This document shows positions 8,778-18,153 of a stretch of 64,000 nucleotides of DNA, piece after piece. Each line of letters starts with the position of its first letter. The first letter of the stretch is position 1. Source of the DNA: Planctomycetaceae bacterium (lineage in GTDB: Bacteria > Planctomycetota > UBA1135 > GCA-002686595); NCBI GenBank assembly GCA_016125265.1, contig WGMC01000030.1, positions 124,001-188,000 on the forward strand, given 5' to 3'. Below the pieces are notes generated by a model. The model was not told where the DNA came from. It was given only the letters and a program-made list of their open reading frames with translations, and did no database searches. A program made the position numbers and the translations under genes.

Positions 8778-10049
8778 CTATTGGGCGCCGGCGAGTTCCG
8801 GGATACCGAGCACGCCGCGCTGCGCGCGCGAGAGGTTCGACACAAACGCCGCCGAGGTCTCTTCGCCGTCGGCTTGCGCGCTGGCCCACGCGGAGCGCAA
8901 CTGCTCCGGGCTCATTCCGTTGCGGTAGTGCACCCACACGACCGGCGGCAGTTCGGGACCTCGCACGTGGTGCACGGGCTCGCCCCAGCTCCCATCGGCC
9001 TGCTTGCGACTCGACGACCACCGGTCCTGCAGGAGCGACGTCCTCCCGTTTTCATAGATCCACTCCACGGACTCCGTGCCGCGCGTTGCAGCGGCGCGCT
9101 GGAACTGCGCATCGGGACTCCGACTGGTGCCCGGTTGGCGCGTCCACCCCTGCCGTTCCAACTCGTCGACGGCCCCGTGGAGCCGAACTACCGCGTCAGC
9201 TCCCTCGTAACGCCACAGCGCTTCCCCCTGGACACCCGCGCGCAGTCCGCGCAAGACAGGGGGTTCCGTCAGCCCCATGGCGGTGGACACCGCGTTTTCG
9301 CTTGGACCCTCAAACTCCTCGGGCAACAGCACCGGCGGCACACGAGACGCGGTCGCGAGCTTCTTGGCCGCCCCGTCGAGAGACTTCACGAGACCCATGG
9401 ATCTCGCGATGCCGTTGGCGATAGCCCCCGCCGACCGCATGGGAGGTCCGAAGTACTGTTGTTTCGCCTTCACGTCCCAGAATCCAAAACGGGCTCCGTT
9501 CTCGGTCAGGGATATACCCGTTCCGTATTCGGGTACGGACCCCATGTGCACGCGGTGGTGGGTGTTCCAGTGGATCAGCCAACTGCATTCGGCGCGGATC
9601 TCTTCGATCACCACGATCAACTCGCCGATCCGCTGCACATCCAGCGTTTCGCCGACGATGCGCACATCGACCCAGTCGACGTAGGATTGCCGCCGCAGGT
9701 CATCCATCAGTGCGTGGGCGAGTCTGCGCGATACGTCTGTTCCGCTGATGTCGACGATCGAGATCGAAGAACGCGAAAAGGGACGATCCGCGTTGCTGTT
9801 GTTGGTCCAGATCTCCGTGGTGTCGAAGTCGGACCGCACGTGGCTGATAACGAGGCCCAGCGGTGTGCCGCGTCCACCAGCCACCCGGCGCAAGTCGCCA
9901 TCGCTCCCGCGTTCGTAGGCGGCCGACGAAAACTCTGCGGTCCAAGCGCTCAAGAGGGACAGCGCGCCCAGGCTTACCACCACGGCGGCAAACCCCCTCA
10001 GAATCCAGGCGCGTCTTCTTTGTTTGGGGCAGTGGGTCGTCATCGCCAC
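8778..10049 (-). CDS. Hypothetical protein with N-terminal membrane anchor
   Basis: The 423-residue protein starts with a basic stretch and a single hydrophobic helix at about residues 14-36 (ILRGFAAVVVSLGALSLLSA), so most of it should lie outside the cytoplasm. The body has alternating strands such as WVDVRIVGETLDVQRIGEL and ELIVVIEEIRAECSWLIHW, with no motif I can name. The listed start is a GTG; an ATG two codons later is equally possible. It converges on the upstream neighbour with a 54 bp gap. The codon periodicity and the clean anchor support a real gene, but no function can be assigned. Confidence 0.65.
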   Translation of the reverse strand: MAMTTHCPKQRRRAWILRGFAAVVVSLGALSLLSAWTAEFSSAAYERGSDGDLRRVAGGRGTPLGLVISHVRSDFDTTEIWTNNSNADRPFSRSSISIVDISGTDVSRRLAHALMDDLRRQSYVDWVDVRIVGETLDVQRIGELIVVIEEIRAECSWLIHWNTHHRVHMGSVPEYGTGISLTENGARFGFWDVKAKQQYFGPPMRSAGAIANGIARSMGLVKSLDGAAKKLATASRVPPVLLPEEFEGPSENAVSTAMGLTEPPVLRGLRAGVQGEALWRYEGADAVVRLHGAVDELERQGWTRQPGTSRSPDAQFQRAAATRGTESVEWIYENGRTSLLQDRWSSSRKQADGSWGEPVHHVRGPELPPVVWVHYRNGMSPEQLRSAWASAQADGEETSAAFVSNLSRAQRGVLGIPELAGAQ

Positions 10050-10172
10050 AATCCTTGAGAAACGTTGCGAGCGGCAGGCCAGAACCGTGTTGACGTTACC
10101 GGATCACCGGCGATCGCGCACGGCTGAAATGGCTGCGAGGGCCGTTACCCGTGCGGCGCCGCGACGACTGGC

Positions 10173-11486
10173 TCAGGGCCGCGTTTCGGAGAGCTCCCCA
10201 CGCCGCTCGGCGAGGCGTGTGAGGGTCTCGGTCAAGTGGGCGCGGCGGCGGCGCAGGCTCGCGAGTTGGCGCAGTTGACCGGACTGTGCCAGCGTGCCGC
10301 GCCGCAGCCACAGGCGCACCTCGCGCAAGGTGCGCGCCGGGTGGTGCCACAGTGCTGTTGCGACGACGGAGAGTGCCAGGGCTGCCAGCGACATCAGCAG
10401 CGCGGTGGGCCAGCCGAACGGGCCCGAGAGCAAGAGTGTGGCGGTGCCGTGCCAGAGCGGGAACAGCACGATCGCGGAGAGCACCTTGTAGGTCGCCACC
10501 ACGTCTTCCGAAGGGCGCCGCGCGCGCAGCACCAGGGATTGCACGAACCACGCCGGCGCAAACCAGAGCCGCGCAGCGCCTTTCGCGACGAGGGCGAGGG
10601 CCGTGACCAGTCCACTGCGGAACACGAAGCGCAGAACCCGGCCCAGTGGGTACTCGACGTCCAGATGTCCGGGGCTGGCGCCAAGCCGAGTCAGGTCGCG
10701 CTCGAACGACTCGAGGTCCATGCGCAGGGCCGCAGCCTCGGCCGGGTCCGCCGCACACAGCTCCTTCCAGCCCTTCGCCAACGCAGCCAACCGAGCCGTC
10801 CGCCGTTCCTGCGGACCCTTGAGCCAAAGCCGCTCCGCCACCGCGAGCAGCGGCAACTCGTCCCACTCCTCCAACTGGATCGTCACGTCCCCGAGGGACT
10901 TGCCGACCGCGGCCGTCAGGGCAAGCACGGCGGCGCGTGGGTCCGCAGCATTTTGCGCGCGCCACGCTTCCGCATCCAGGCTTGCACCGACCCAAAGCGA
11001 CACGCGGGAGCGGAACCAGGCCTTGTTGGCGTAGGTGATCCCCACGGGCACGATGCGCGCGCGACCCTCGCCCGCAAGCGCCATACGAGCCGCGCCAGTC
11101 TTCAGCTCCGCCAATCCCGGCAGGCTGTGGCTCTTTCCCTCCGGGAACAAAGCGATCGCCTTCTCCGTCGCGAGCGCTTCGTGCACCGCCTCGAAAGCGC
11201 CGGCGTTCTGTCCGGTGTCGTATCCATCCTGGCTGCGGTACACGGGCACGGCGCCCATGGCGCGCAGCACGGCTCCGAGCCCCGGAACCCGAAAGAGCGG
11301 CGCCTTGCTCAGGAACAACAGCGGCCGTTGGGTGGTGCAGAGCAACAACGCGGGATCCGCCAATCCGCCGGGGTGGTTTCCCACCAGCAGAATCGGACCG
11401 CGCGCCGGCACCGCGTCACCCAGGACCTCCACGCGGTAGAACACCCGGACGATCCAACGGACCAGCGCAAACACGAATCGTCCCAT
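10173..11486 (-). CDS. Phospholipid/glycerol acyltransferase (GPAT/SCT1-like PlsC fold)
   Basis: The 437-residue membrane protein has the PlsC-type acyltransferase core. The first block is NHPGGLADP at about residue 37, with five residues between His and Asp instead of the usual four. Next comes a FPEGKSH block (about 114) in place of FPEGTRS, then VPVGITYANKAWFRSR near 147. This combination resembles fungal-type glycerol-3-phosphate/dihydroxyacetone-phosphate acyltransferases more than bacterial PlsC. The C-terminal ~150 residues add hydrophobic segments around 325-375 and a basic tail. It probably acylates a glycerol phosphate or lysolipid at the inner membrane. Monocistronic. Confidence 0.78.
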   Translation of the reverse strand: MGRFVFALVRWIVRVFYRVEVLGDAVPARGPILLVGNHPGGLADPALLLCTTQRPLLFLSKAPLFRVPGLGAVLRAMGAVPVYRSQDGYDTGQNAGAFEAVHEALATEKAIALFPEGKSHSLPGLAELKTGAARMALAGEGRARIVPVGITYANKAWFRSRVSLWVGASLDAEAWRAQNAADPRAAVLALTAAVGKSLGDVTIQLEEWDELPLLAVAERLWLKGPQERRTARLAALAKGWKELCAADPAEAAALRMDLESFERDLTRLGASPGHLDVEYPLGRVLRFVFRSGLVTALALVAKGAARLWFAPAWFVQSLVLRARRPSEDVVATYKVLSAIVLFPLWHGTATLLLSGPFGWPTALLMSLAALALSVVATALWHHPARTLREVRLWLRRGTLAQSGQLRQLASLRRRRAHLTETLTRLAERRGELSETRP

Positions 11487-11757
11487 GGTGTCTCCGCCGC
11501 CGCCGCGCGCCGCGGTTGTGATCCGGACGGGATACCACGGGGCACGTGGTCACCGCAATCAACCCGGAGGGAACGAGTCCTCGTCCCCCGCGCCGAGTGC
11601 CTGTTACGCCGGAACGTGTGCGGCCCCCAAGGACCCGGCGAAGCCGGGATCCATCCGTGCGCGGAGCCCAAGACACGAGGGCGCGCCAGCGCAAGTGGGT
11701 GTCGCCGAGCGCAGCGCCGGTCTCTCGCCGGCGCGGCGACCCAGTCCCCCGGAAAGC
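11487..11757. other. Intergenic region with a short inverted repeat
   Basis: No gene is seen between the acyltransferase start and the end of the small orphan gene. An inverted repeat ACCACG-GGGCA-CGTGGT lies at 11534-11550, about 50 bp upstream of the acyltransferase start, and could be an operator. Nothing else stands out. Confidence 0.35.
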
Positions 11758-12213
11758 TCAGGCCCCCGTGCTGATCTGACCGTGCAGGAGCTCGCACTGG
11801 AGCGGCGGGAACGACTGCGCGAGTTGGTCGAGCACACGTTCGGTGTAGCGCAGGTACTCACGGAGTGCGTTCATTACGCGTTCCTGGTCGACACGTGGAT
11901 CCGCCAATGCGAGGTCGATGACGTGGGGGCATTCTTCGGCCTGGGCAACACGCGCCGCCTCGATCTCCTCGCGTTTGCAGATGCCCAGCCGCACCGCCAT
12001 GTCGCCGAACAACACCGTCGGCTCGTCGGCTTGGGCGGAGAGGATTCGCGCGACGTCCTTCATCTTTAGTCCCGCGTCCCGACGGAGGATGGCGCCGAGG
12101 GGCAGCCACTTGTTGCGGCAGACCTCGGAGAGTTCTTTGGCGATCGATGCATCGCAGGCGCCATGGAGGAGGAGGAACGACGCGAGCGTCACGTTGGGGT
12201 TGACTTGTTCCAT
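11758..12213 (-). CDS. Orphan 151-residue protein divergent from cheA
   Basis: The protein is soluble and mostly helical. One stretch (ILRRDAGLKMKDVARILSAQ, then VLFGDMAVRLGICKREEIEAA) resembles the small helical N-domain of GspE/PilB-type proteins that senses order or c-di-GMP, but the match is weak. Cysteines at about residues 20, 32, 78 and 94 are scattered, with no metal-site spacing. It lies head to head with the chemotaxis operon across a 284 bp gap, which suggests shared regulation or a role in the same pathway. The ATG at 12213 is the only good start. Function not recognised. Confidence 0.6.
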   Translation of the reverse strand: MEQVNPNVTLASFLLLHGACDASIAKELSEVCRNKWLPLGAILRRDAGLKMKDVARILSAQADEPTVLFGDMAVRLGICKREEIEAARVAQAEECPHVIDLALADPRVDQERVMNALREYLRYTERVLDQLAQSFPPLQCELLHGQISTGA

Positions 12214-12497
12214 GGGAGTTCGAGGGGCGAGATGGGCAGCGGGCTATCCCGAGTGCCATGCTTCGGTCGACCCCCCGGAAAACCTGTAGCCCATGACTGA
12301 AGGACTCCGTCCAGGTGCGGGACGGGAGGTCGGAGTCGGTGTCGCGCCGTCGCATCTCACCGAAGGAGTCTGCCCTGACCCACCAGCGGCACACCGACCT
12401 CAAGAATCGACAGGGTCGAGTCGATAGCGGGCATCTGGGAAGTGCCACAGCCTCCCCAAGGCCGCCGTCTTCACCTTCCCGGGCCCCCCTCCGCCCC
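12214..12497. promoter_or_regulatory. Divergent intergenic region controlling the che operon
   Basis: This 284 bp gap separates the orphan gene from cheA and must hold at least the che promoter. It contains a TCGA-rich cluster around 12405-12425 (ATCGACAGGGTCGAGTCGAT). No sigma-28 or sigma-54 consensus could be made out. Confidence 0.4.
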
Positions 12498-14960
12498 ATG
12501 TCGTCCCCCACGAACCTACGCGACGTCCTCACCGGGATCTCCACCGCGCTCGTTCCGCTGCCCAGCGCGAACAACGCCCCGACGGAACGTCTGCAGGCGC
12601 TGTTGGAGCGTCTCACCGAAGCCAAGTCGCAGTCTCCCTCCGCCGTCGCCTCGACCCTCGAGCAACTGCTCGAGGCGATGAGTTTGGCGTTGGCTGGCAG
12701 CGGAGACGAGTCCGCGTGGACAGCACTCGCGCAGTCCGTCGAGCGCGCCCAAGCGGCGTTGGACGGCGCCTCAGCGAGCGAGCCAGTCCCGGGTCTCGAC
12801 CCCGCACTGGTGCGGGGTTTCCTCGACGATCGGTTCGACTCGCTGGAGGAGCTCGACGACCTGGCGCTCGACCTCGAACAGGGCGAACCGGAGGCGATGG
12901 CGAGTATCCGTCGCATCGTCCACTCGATCAAAGGTGACTCGAGCATCCTCGGCCTCGACGATGTGGCGCAGCGCTGTCACTCCCTCGAAGACGCCCTCTC
13001 GCGTACCAACGGTGCGCGGGCCGCATCCTTGGTCATCGACGCCGTGGCATTCCTCCGCCGCCGCATGCGGGCGATGATGGACTCGAGCACCAACCCGGGA
13101 CAGGCAACGGATACCTCGACCCACGTCCCGGTCCCCACGTCCCACTCGACGAGTGGCGCGGCCGGTGAACCTAAACCCACCTCCCCGGCCGCCGCAGCGC
13201 CTGCAACACCGACTGCAGTGCCGGCCGAACTTCCGCCCGCCGACGATCTGTCCGAGTTGGAAGAGGAGCTTGGGCACGAGTTCCTCGCGGAGGCGCGCGA
13301 GCACTTGGAGGCGGTCGACGGCCACCTCCTGACCCTGGAATCCGGCGCACCCCAAACGCGCGAGGAAGCGATCAACGCCGTCTTCCGCGCCTTCCACACG
13401 ATCAAGGGGATGTCCGGCTTCCTCAACCTCAAGTTCGTCATGCGCTTCGCCCACGAGGCCGAGGCGCTGCTGGACAAGGTTCGGTCCAAGACCATTCCAC
13501 TCTGCACACCGGTGACGGAAGCAACGTTCCGCGCGAACGACTTCCTGAAGACGTGTCTGGATCGCTTCGAGAAGGCTCTCAGCCAGAAGATCCCGTTTGC
13601 GCCGCCCGAGAGCTTCAACCAGGTCCTGCGCGAGATCATCGACGCGCCGCGCAGGGCGACCGAGGCCGACGCCGACGGCGGATCGGACGATCCGGCGCCG
13701 GTCGCGGATACTTCCGACAAGGACAGTGGCGAAGGTAAGGGGGGCGGCTCCCACACCTCGCTCAAGGTAGACGCGAGCCGTCTCGACACGATGGTCGACC
13801 TGATCGGCGAACTCGTCATCGCACAGGCCATGGTGAGCCAATCGCCGGAGCTGGTGATTGACGGCACGTCGAAACTGCGCGCGAACCTAGGTCAGTTGGA
13901 CAAGATCACCCGCGAACTGCAGCAGATGGCCATGTCGCTGCGGATGGTCCCGATCCGGCCCACGTTCCGCCGCATGGCGCGACTGGCTCGTGACGTGGCC
14001 AAGAAGTTGGGCAAGGACGTGGAGTTCGTGGTCCGCGGTGAGGACACGGAACTCGACAAGTCGGTCGTGGACACCATTGGCGATCCGCTCGTGCACATGG
14101 TGCGAAATGCAATCGACCATGGACTCGAGAAGGACTCCGCGACGCGCGTGGCAGCCGGAAAACGGGGACGCGGCAAAGTGGAGCTGCGCGCCTTCCACGA
14201 AGGCGGCTGCATCCACATCGAACTGGCCGACGATGGTCGCGGACTCGACCGCGATGCGATCCTCGCCAAGGCCGCTTCCCGGGGAATCCTCGAAGGCGAC
14301 GGTTCGAACCTAACCGACGCCGAAGTGTTCGACTTTATCTTTGCACCGGGCTTCTCGACGGCCGCCGCCGTCACCGATGTGTCGGGTCGAGGTGTGGGGC
14401 TGGACGTCGTGAGACGCAACGTCGAGAGCCTGCGTGGACGCGTAGAGATCGAATCCCGACACGGCGCAGGGTCCGTCTTCCGCATCCGTCTGCCGCTGAC
14501 GCTGGCGATCATCGACGGCATGGTGGTACGCGCCGCCAGCGAGCGCTACGTGCTGCCCACGCTCTCGATCCTGCGCATGTTCCGCCCCAAGAAGGAGGAC
14601 ATCGCCACCGTGCTGGAGCGCGGAACGATCCTGCGCGTCGGCTCGATGTTGGTGCCGCTGCGGCGACTGGACGAACTCTTCGATCTGCCGCGTTCGAGCG
14701 CATCCATCGAGGACATGTCCGCGATCGTGGTGGAGAGCTCATCGGGCGTGTTTGCCTACCTCGTCGACGAACTCGTCGGACAGCATCAAATCGTGATCAA
14801 ACCCCTTGGTGCCGCCCTTCGGAACGTCGCGGGACTATCCGGTGGAGCCGTCATGTCGGACGGCACAGTCGGCCTCATCCTCGACGTTTCGAGTCTTGCC
14901 GCGCTTGCGGCAAGCTCGCCCAAGATGGAATCCACGCCGCAAACCGCGGTCACCGTCTAA
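12498..14960 (+). CDS. cheA: Chemotaxis histidine kinase CheA with two Hpt domains
   Basis: CheA autophosphorylates on a phosphotransfer-domain histidine in response to receptors and passes the phosphate to CheY and CheB. This 820-residue version has two Hpt domains: His142 in HSIKGDS and His300 in HTIKGMS. An acidic Gly/Asp-rich linker follows, then the dimerisation domain (about 415-480), the ATPase domain with N-box VRNAIDHG near 538 and G-boxes DDGRG and GRGVGLD, and a C-terminal CheW-like domain (about 675-815). No separate CheY-binding P2 domain is visible. The ATG at 12498 is used; an upstream GTG in the same frame would add 61 residues of non-coding character. cheW follows with a 1-base overlap (TAATG). 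Confidence 0.96.
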   Translation: MSSPTNLRDVLTGISTALVPLPSANNAPTERLQALLERLTEAKSQSPSAVASTLEQLLEAMSLALAGSGDESAWTALAQSVERAQAALDGASASEPVPGLDPALVRGFLDDRFDSLEELDDLALDLEQGEPEAMASIRRIVHSIKGDSSILGLDDVAQRCHSLEDALSRTNGARAASLVIDAVAFLRRRMRAMMDSSTNPGQATDTSTHVPVPTSHSTSGAAGEPKPTSPAAAAPATPTAVPAELPPADDLSELEEELGHEFLAEAREHLEAVDGHLLTLESGAPQTREEAINAVFRAFHTIKGMSGFLNLKFVMRFAHEAEALLDKVRSKTIPLCTPVTEATFRANDFLKTCLDRFEKALSQKIPFAPPESFNQVLREIIDAPRRATEADADGGSDDPAPVADTSDKDSGEGKGGGSHTSLKVDASRLDTMVDLIGELVIAQAMVSQSPELVIDGTSKLRANLGQLDKITRELQQMAMSLRMVPIRPTFRRMARLARDVAKKLGKDVEFVVRGEDTELDKSVVDTIGDPLVHMVRNAIDHGLEKDSATRVAAGKRGRGKVELRAFHEGGCIHIELADDGRGLDRDAILAKAASRGILEGDGSNLTDAEVFDFIFAPGFSTAAAVTDVSGRGVGLDVVRRNVESLRGRVEIESRHGAGSVFRIRLPLTLAIIDGMVVRAASERYVLPTLSILRMFRPKKEDIATVLERGTILRVGSMLVPLRRLDELFDLPRSSASIEDMSAIVVESSSGVFAYLVDELVGQHQIVIKPLGAALRNVAGLSGGAVMSDGTVGLILDVSSLAALAASSPKMESTPQTAVTV

Positions 14961-15475
14961 TGACAACAATGGAATCCCCGCGTACGAAGTCGTACTCCGA
15001 GTTTGCAGGCAAGTACCTGACTTTCCGGCTCGGCGCCGAAGAGTACGGTATACAGATCCTGCGTGTCCGCGAGATCATCGGTCTCATGGATGTCACTCCG
15101 GTGCCTCGGGCGCCGGCGCACTTGTGCGGTGTCATCAACCTGCGCGGGCGCATCATCCCGATCGTCGATCTGCGTACCAAGTTCGGCATGGCGCAGTTCG
15201 AGCCGGGACCCGAGAGCTGCATCATCGTCCTCGATGTCACATTCGAGGGAGCGATCCACCACATGGGGATCCTCGTGGACGGTGTGTGCGAAGTCCTGAA
15301 CATCCCCGAAGGCGAGATCGCACCCCCGCCCCCGCTCGGGCGTGGAATCGACTCCCGCTACCTGCTCGCCATTGCGAAGTCGAAGGGCTCCGTCAAGCTG
15401 CTTTTGGACGTCGAGTACGCACTCGAAGTCTCCGAGGCGCTCGTGGCCGCCGACCGCGACGTGGTCGCGCGCTGA
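14960..15475 (+). CDS. cheW: Chemotaxis coupling protein CheW
   Basis: CheW links receptors to CheA. The 171 residues fit one CheW domain (YLTFRLGAEEYGIQILRVRE, then GVINLRGRIIPIVDLRTKFG near 57-76) with short extensions at both ends. The ATG overlaps the cheA stop by one base, so translation is probably coupled. A 179 bp gap to the receptor gene includes a strong hairpin. The C-terminal tail after about residue 150 is acidic and helical and matches no extra domain. Confidence 0.94.
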   Translation: MTTMESPRTKSYSEFAGKYLTFRLGAEEYGIQILRVREIIGLMDVTPVPRAPAHLCGVINLRGRIIPIVDLRTKFGMAQFEPGPESCIIVLDVTFEGAIHHMGILVDGVCEVLNIPEGEIAPPPPLGRGIDSRYLLAIAKSKGSVKLLLDVEYALEVSEALVAADRDVVAR

Positions 15476-15534
15476 CCCGCGTTCCTTTCGTCCCCCGCGC
15501 GCCGAGCAGCTCGTCGTGAGAGCTGAGACGCGCA

Positions 15535-15553
15535 GCATCCGGAATCCGGATGC
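15535..15553. other. Short perfect hairpin between cheW and the receptor gene
   Basis: GCATCCGG and CCGGATGC are separated by AAT, giving an 8-bp perfect stem 60 bp after the cheW stop and about 100 bp before the receptor ATG. No T-run follows, so it is not a classical terminator; it could protect a 3' end or attenuate. Confidence 0.4.
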
Positions 15554-15654
15554 GCCCAGTGTTCCCGTTGTCCACTCGGAGATGGCGACTTCCCCGCAGT
15601 TCGCGGACCCCGCCACCGAGACCAGAAACCACCCCTGAACTCACAAGGTCCAAG

Positions 15655-18087
15655 ATGTCCACCTCCCGCAAGCCCTCCCCCAAGGCCAAGTCCTCCCCGA
15701 AGAAGTCCACTCGCAGCGCGCCCAGCTCGAAGAGCTCTGGAACGAGCGCAGCGGAACGCCAGGCGACGCTCGACGCCATCGGACGTTCCATGGCGATGAT
15801 CGAGTTCAAGCCGGACGGCACGATCGTGCACGCCAACGAGAACTTCCTGAATGCGATGGGGTACCGCGCCGAAGAGGTCGAGGGTCGCCACCACAGCATG
15901 TTCGTGGAGGAGAGCTACACGCGCACCCAAGCGTACCGTGACTTCTGGGCGAAGCTGGCGCGCGGCGAGTTCGACGCTGCCGAATACAAGCGCCTTGCCA
16001 AGGGCGGCCGCGAGGTGTGGATCCAGGCGTCGTACAACCCAATCTTCGACGCCCGTGGCAACGTGACGAAGGTCATCAAGTTTGCGGCCGACATCACCGC
16101 GCAGAAAATCGCGAGCAGCGACGCGGCCGGCAAGGTGCTGGCGATCAGCCGCGCCCAGGCGATGATCGAGTTCTCGCTCGACGGAACGATCCTCTTCGCC
16201 AACGAGAACTTCCTCGGCGCGATGGGCTACACCCTTGCCGAAGTGCAAGGCCGTCACCACAGCATGTTCGTCGACGAGGTCTTCGCGCGCAGCCAATCGT
16301 ACAAGGACTTCTGGGCGAAGCTGAACCGCGGTGAGTACGAGGCCGGGGAGTTCCGTCGCCTGGCGAAGGGCGGCCGCGAGATTTGGATCCAAGCCAACTA
16401 CAACCCGATCATGGATGCCGAAGGGCGCCCGATGAAGGTTGTGAAGTTCGCGACGGACGTGACCGAGCGGCGCCTGCAAGCGGAAACCGCAACCCGCCTC
16501 GAGAGCGTGCGCGACGGCACCACCACGGCCTGGGTGCAGATCGACACGAACCTCAACATCACGGGCGTCAACCCCGCGACGCGTCGGATGGTCGAGCAGA
16601 ACCTGGCCGTGTTCCAAAAGCTCTTCCCGCGGGTCGACTTCAACAAACTGGTCGGCGTCAACATCGACTCGTTCCACAAGAATCCCGACCACCAACGTCG
16701 GATCCTGTCGGACCCGAAGAACTTGCCGCACCGCGCGGAGATCCAGGTCGGACCGCTCTGCTTCGCGCTCAACATCTGCGCGATGATGGACATCAGCGGG
16801 AAGTACATCGGCGCCAACCTCGAGTGGACCGACATCACCGACCGCAAGCGCACGGAAACGCAGCAGGAGCTGGCGATCAACCAGATCGACGGTCTTGTCG
16901 CTGCGGCCCAGCAGGGCAACCTGAGTGAGCGCGCGGACACGTCGAAGCTCGAAGGTCGCTTCAAGGAGCTCGTCGACGGCGTCAACCGCATGCTCGACGT
17001 CACCCTGCGCCCGATCAACGAGGCCTCGGTCGCGCTGGCTCAGCTCGCGGACCGCAACCTGACGATCCGCATGACGGGCGACTACCTGGGGGATCACGCC
17101 GCGGTGAAGGAAAACCTCAACCGCGCTGCGGAAGCCCTCGAGACCGCCCTGGTCCGCGTGAGCGAAGTCACCCGTCAGGTGGCGAGCTCCAGCGGCCAGA
17201 TCAACGAAGGCGCCCGCCAGGTGGCCGAGGGAGCCAACTCCCAGGCCAGCTCGATCGAGGAGATCTCCGCCTCGCTCGAAGAGCTGTCCGCGATGACGTC
17301 CCAGAACGCCGACAACTCGAACCAGGTCAACGGCATGGCCGCTGGCGCCGCCGAGTCGGCTGAACGCGGCCGGGCGACCATGCAGGAGATGCAGGCAGCC
17401 ATCGATGCGATCGCAGCGTCGAGTGCGGAGACAGCGAAGATCGTCAAGACGATCGACGAGATCTCCTTCCAGACCAACATGCTGGCCCTGAACGCCGCGG
17501 TCGAGGCCGCACGGGCCGGCGACGCGGGACGCGGGTTCGCGGTGGTCGCCGAAGAAGTCCGTGCGCTCGCCATGCGCAGCGCCGAGGCGGCGAAGACGAC
17601 TTCGCGCCTGATCGAGGAATCGGGCAAGAACGCCGCGAGCGGTGTCAGCATCAGCCAGAACGTCCGTGCGGCGCTCGATGAGATCAACGACTCCACGACC
17701 AAGGTCCGCAGCCTGATCGGCGAGATTGCGGCGGCCTCCAAGGAGCAAGCGGCGGGGATCTCGCAGATCACCACCGCAGTGGATCAGATGAACCGCGTCA
17801 CCCAGGAGAACGCAGCCAACAGCGAAGAGTCGTCCGCGGCCGCTTCGGACCTCGACACCCAGATCGAGCGCCTCGCTTCCCTGGTCGGTCAGTTCACGGT
17901 GGGCGAGTCCGCCGACCGGGCGCCGACGACGACCGTGCGACCCTCGGTCGCCGGGCCGGCACGGGGCGGCAACGAGCCCAACGCACCGCTTCCGACCAGC
18001 CGTCCCAAGGCCGGTGCCAAGGGCGCGGCGCCTGCGAAGGCCTCCCGCGTGATCCCGCTGGACGACGGCGAGATGGGCGACTTCTGA
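15655..18087 (+). CDS. Soluble methyl-accepting chemotaxis protein with tandem PAS domains
   Basis: This 810-residue receptor has no membrane segment, so it must sense a cytoplasmic signal. After a Lys/Ser/Pro-rich tail (residues 1-35) come two closely similar PAS domains (about 40-160 and 162-285) that share the blocks [14 protein letters not shown] and RLAKGGRE, then a third divergent PAS (about 290-405) and a HAMP-like stretch. The signalling tip ([19 protein letters not shown]) lies near 605, with further coiled coil behind it. The last residues [12 protein letters not shown] form an acidic tail ending in an aromatic residue, like tethers that recruit CheR or CheB. AAGG about seven bases upstream supports the ATG. 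Confidence 0.93.
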   Translation: MSTSRKPSPKAKSSPKKSTRSAPSSKSSGTSAAERQATLDAIGRSMAMIEFKPDGTIVHANENFLNAMGYRAEEVEGRHHSMFVEESYTRTQAYRDFWAKLARGEFDAAEYKRLAKGGREVWIQASYNPIFDARGNVTKVIKFAADITAQKIASSDAAGKVLAISRAQAMIEFSLDGTILFANENFLGAMGYTLAEVQGRHHSMFVDEVFARSQSYKDFWAKLNRGEYEAGEFRRLAKGGREIWIQANYNPIMDAEGRPMKVVKFATDVTERRLQAETATRLESVRDGTTTAWVQIDTNLNITGVNPATRRMVEQNLAVFQKLFPRVDFNKLVGVNIDSFHKNPDHQRRILSDPKNLPHRAEIQVGPLCFALNICAMMDISGKYIGANLEWTDITDRKRTETQQELAINQIDGLVAAAQQGNLSERADTSKLEGRFKELVDGVNRMLDVTLRPINEASVALAQLADRNLTIRMTGDYLGDHAAVKENLNRAAEALETALVRVSEVTRQVASSSGQINEGARQVAEGANSQASSIEEISASLEELSAMTSQNADNSNQVNGMAAGAAESAERGRATMQEMQAAIDAIAASSAETAKIVKTIDEISFQTNMLALNAAVEAARAGDAGRGFAVVAEEVRALAMRSAEAAKTTSRLIEESGKNAASGVSISQNVRAALDEINDSTTKVRSLIGEIAAASKEQAAGISQITTAVDQMNRVTQENAANSEESSAAASDLDTQIERLASLVGQFTVGESADRAPTTTVRPSVAGPARGGNEPNAPLPTSRPKAGAKGAAPAKASRVIPLDDGEMGDF

Positions 18088-18153
18088 TCGCAAGCGGCCG
18101 CATCCGTCTCACTCTTCAGTTTCCTGCCTACTCGACTCGATCTCCAACGTCCC

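Noticed and set aside
15358..18093. 911-codon open frame antisense to the chemotaxis receptor
   Set aside because: Arg/His/Asp-rich composition with no domain signal; it is a GC-rich shadow of a well-supported gene on the other strand.
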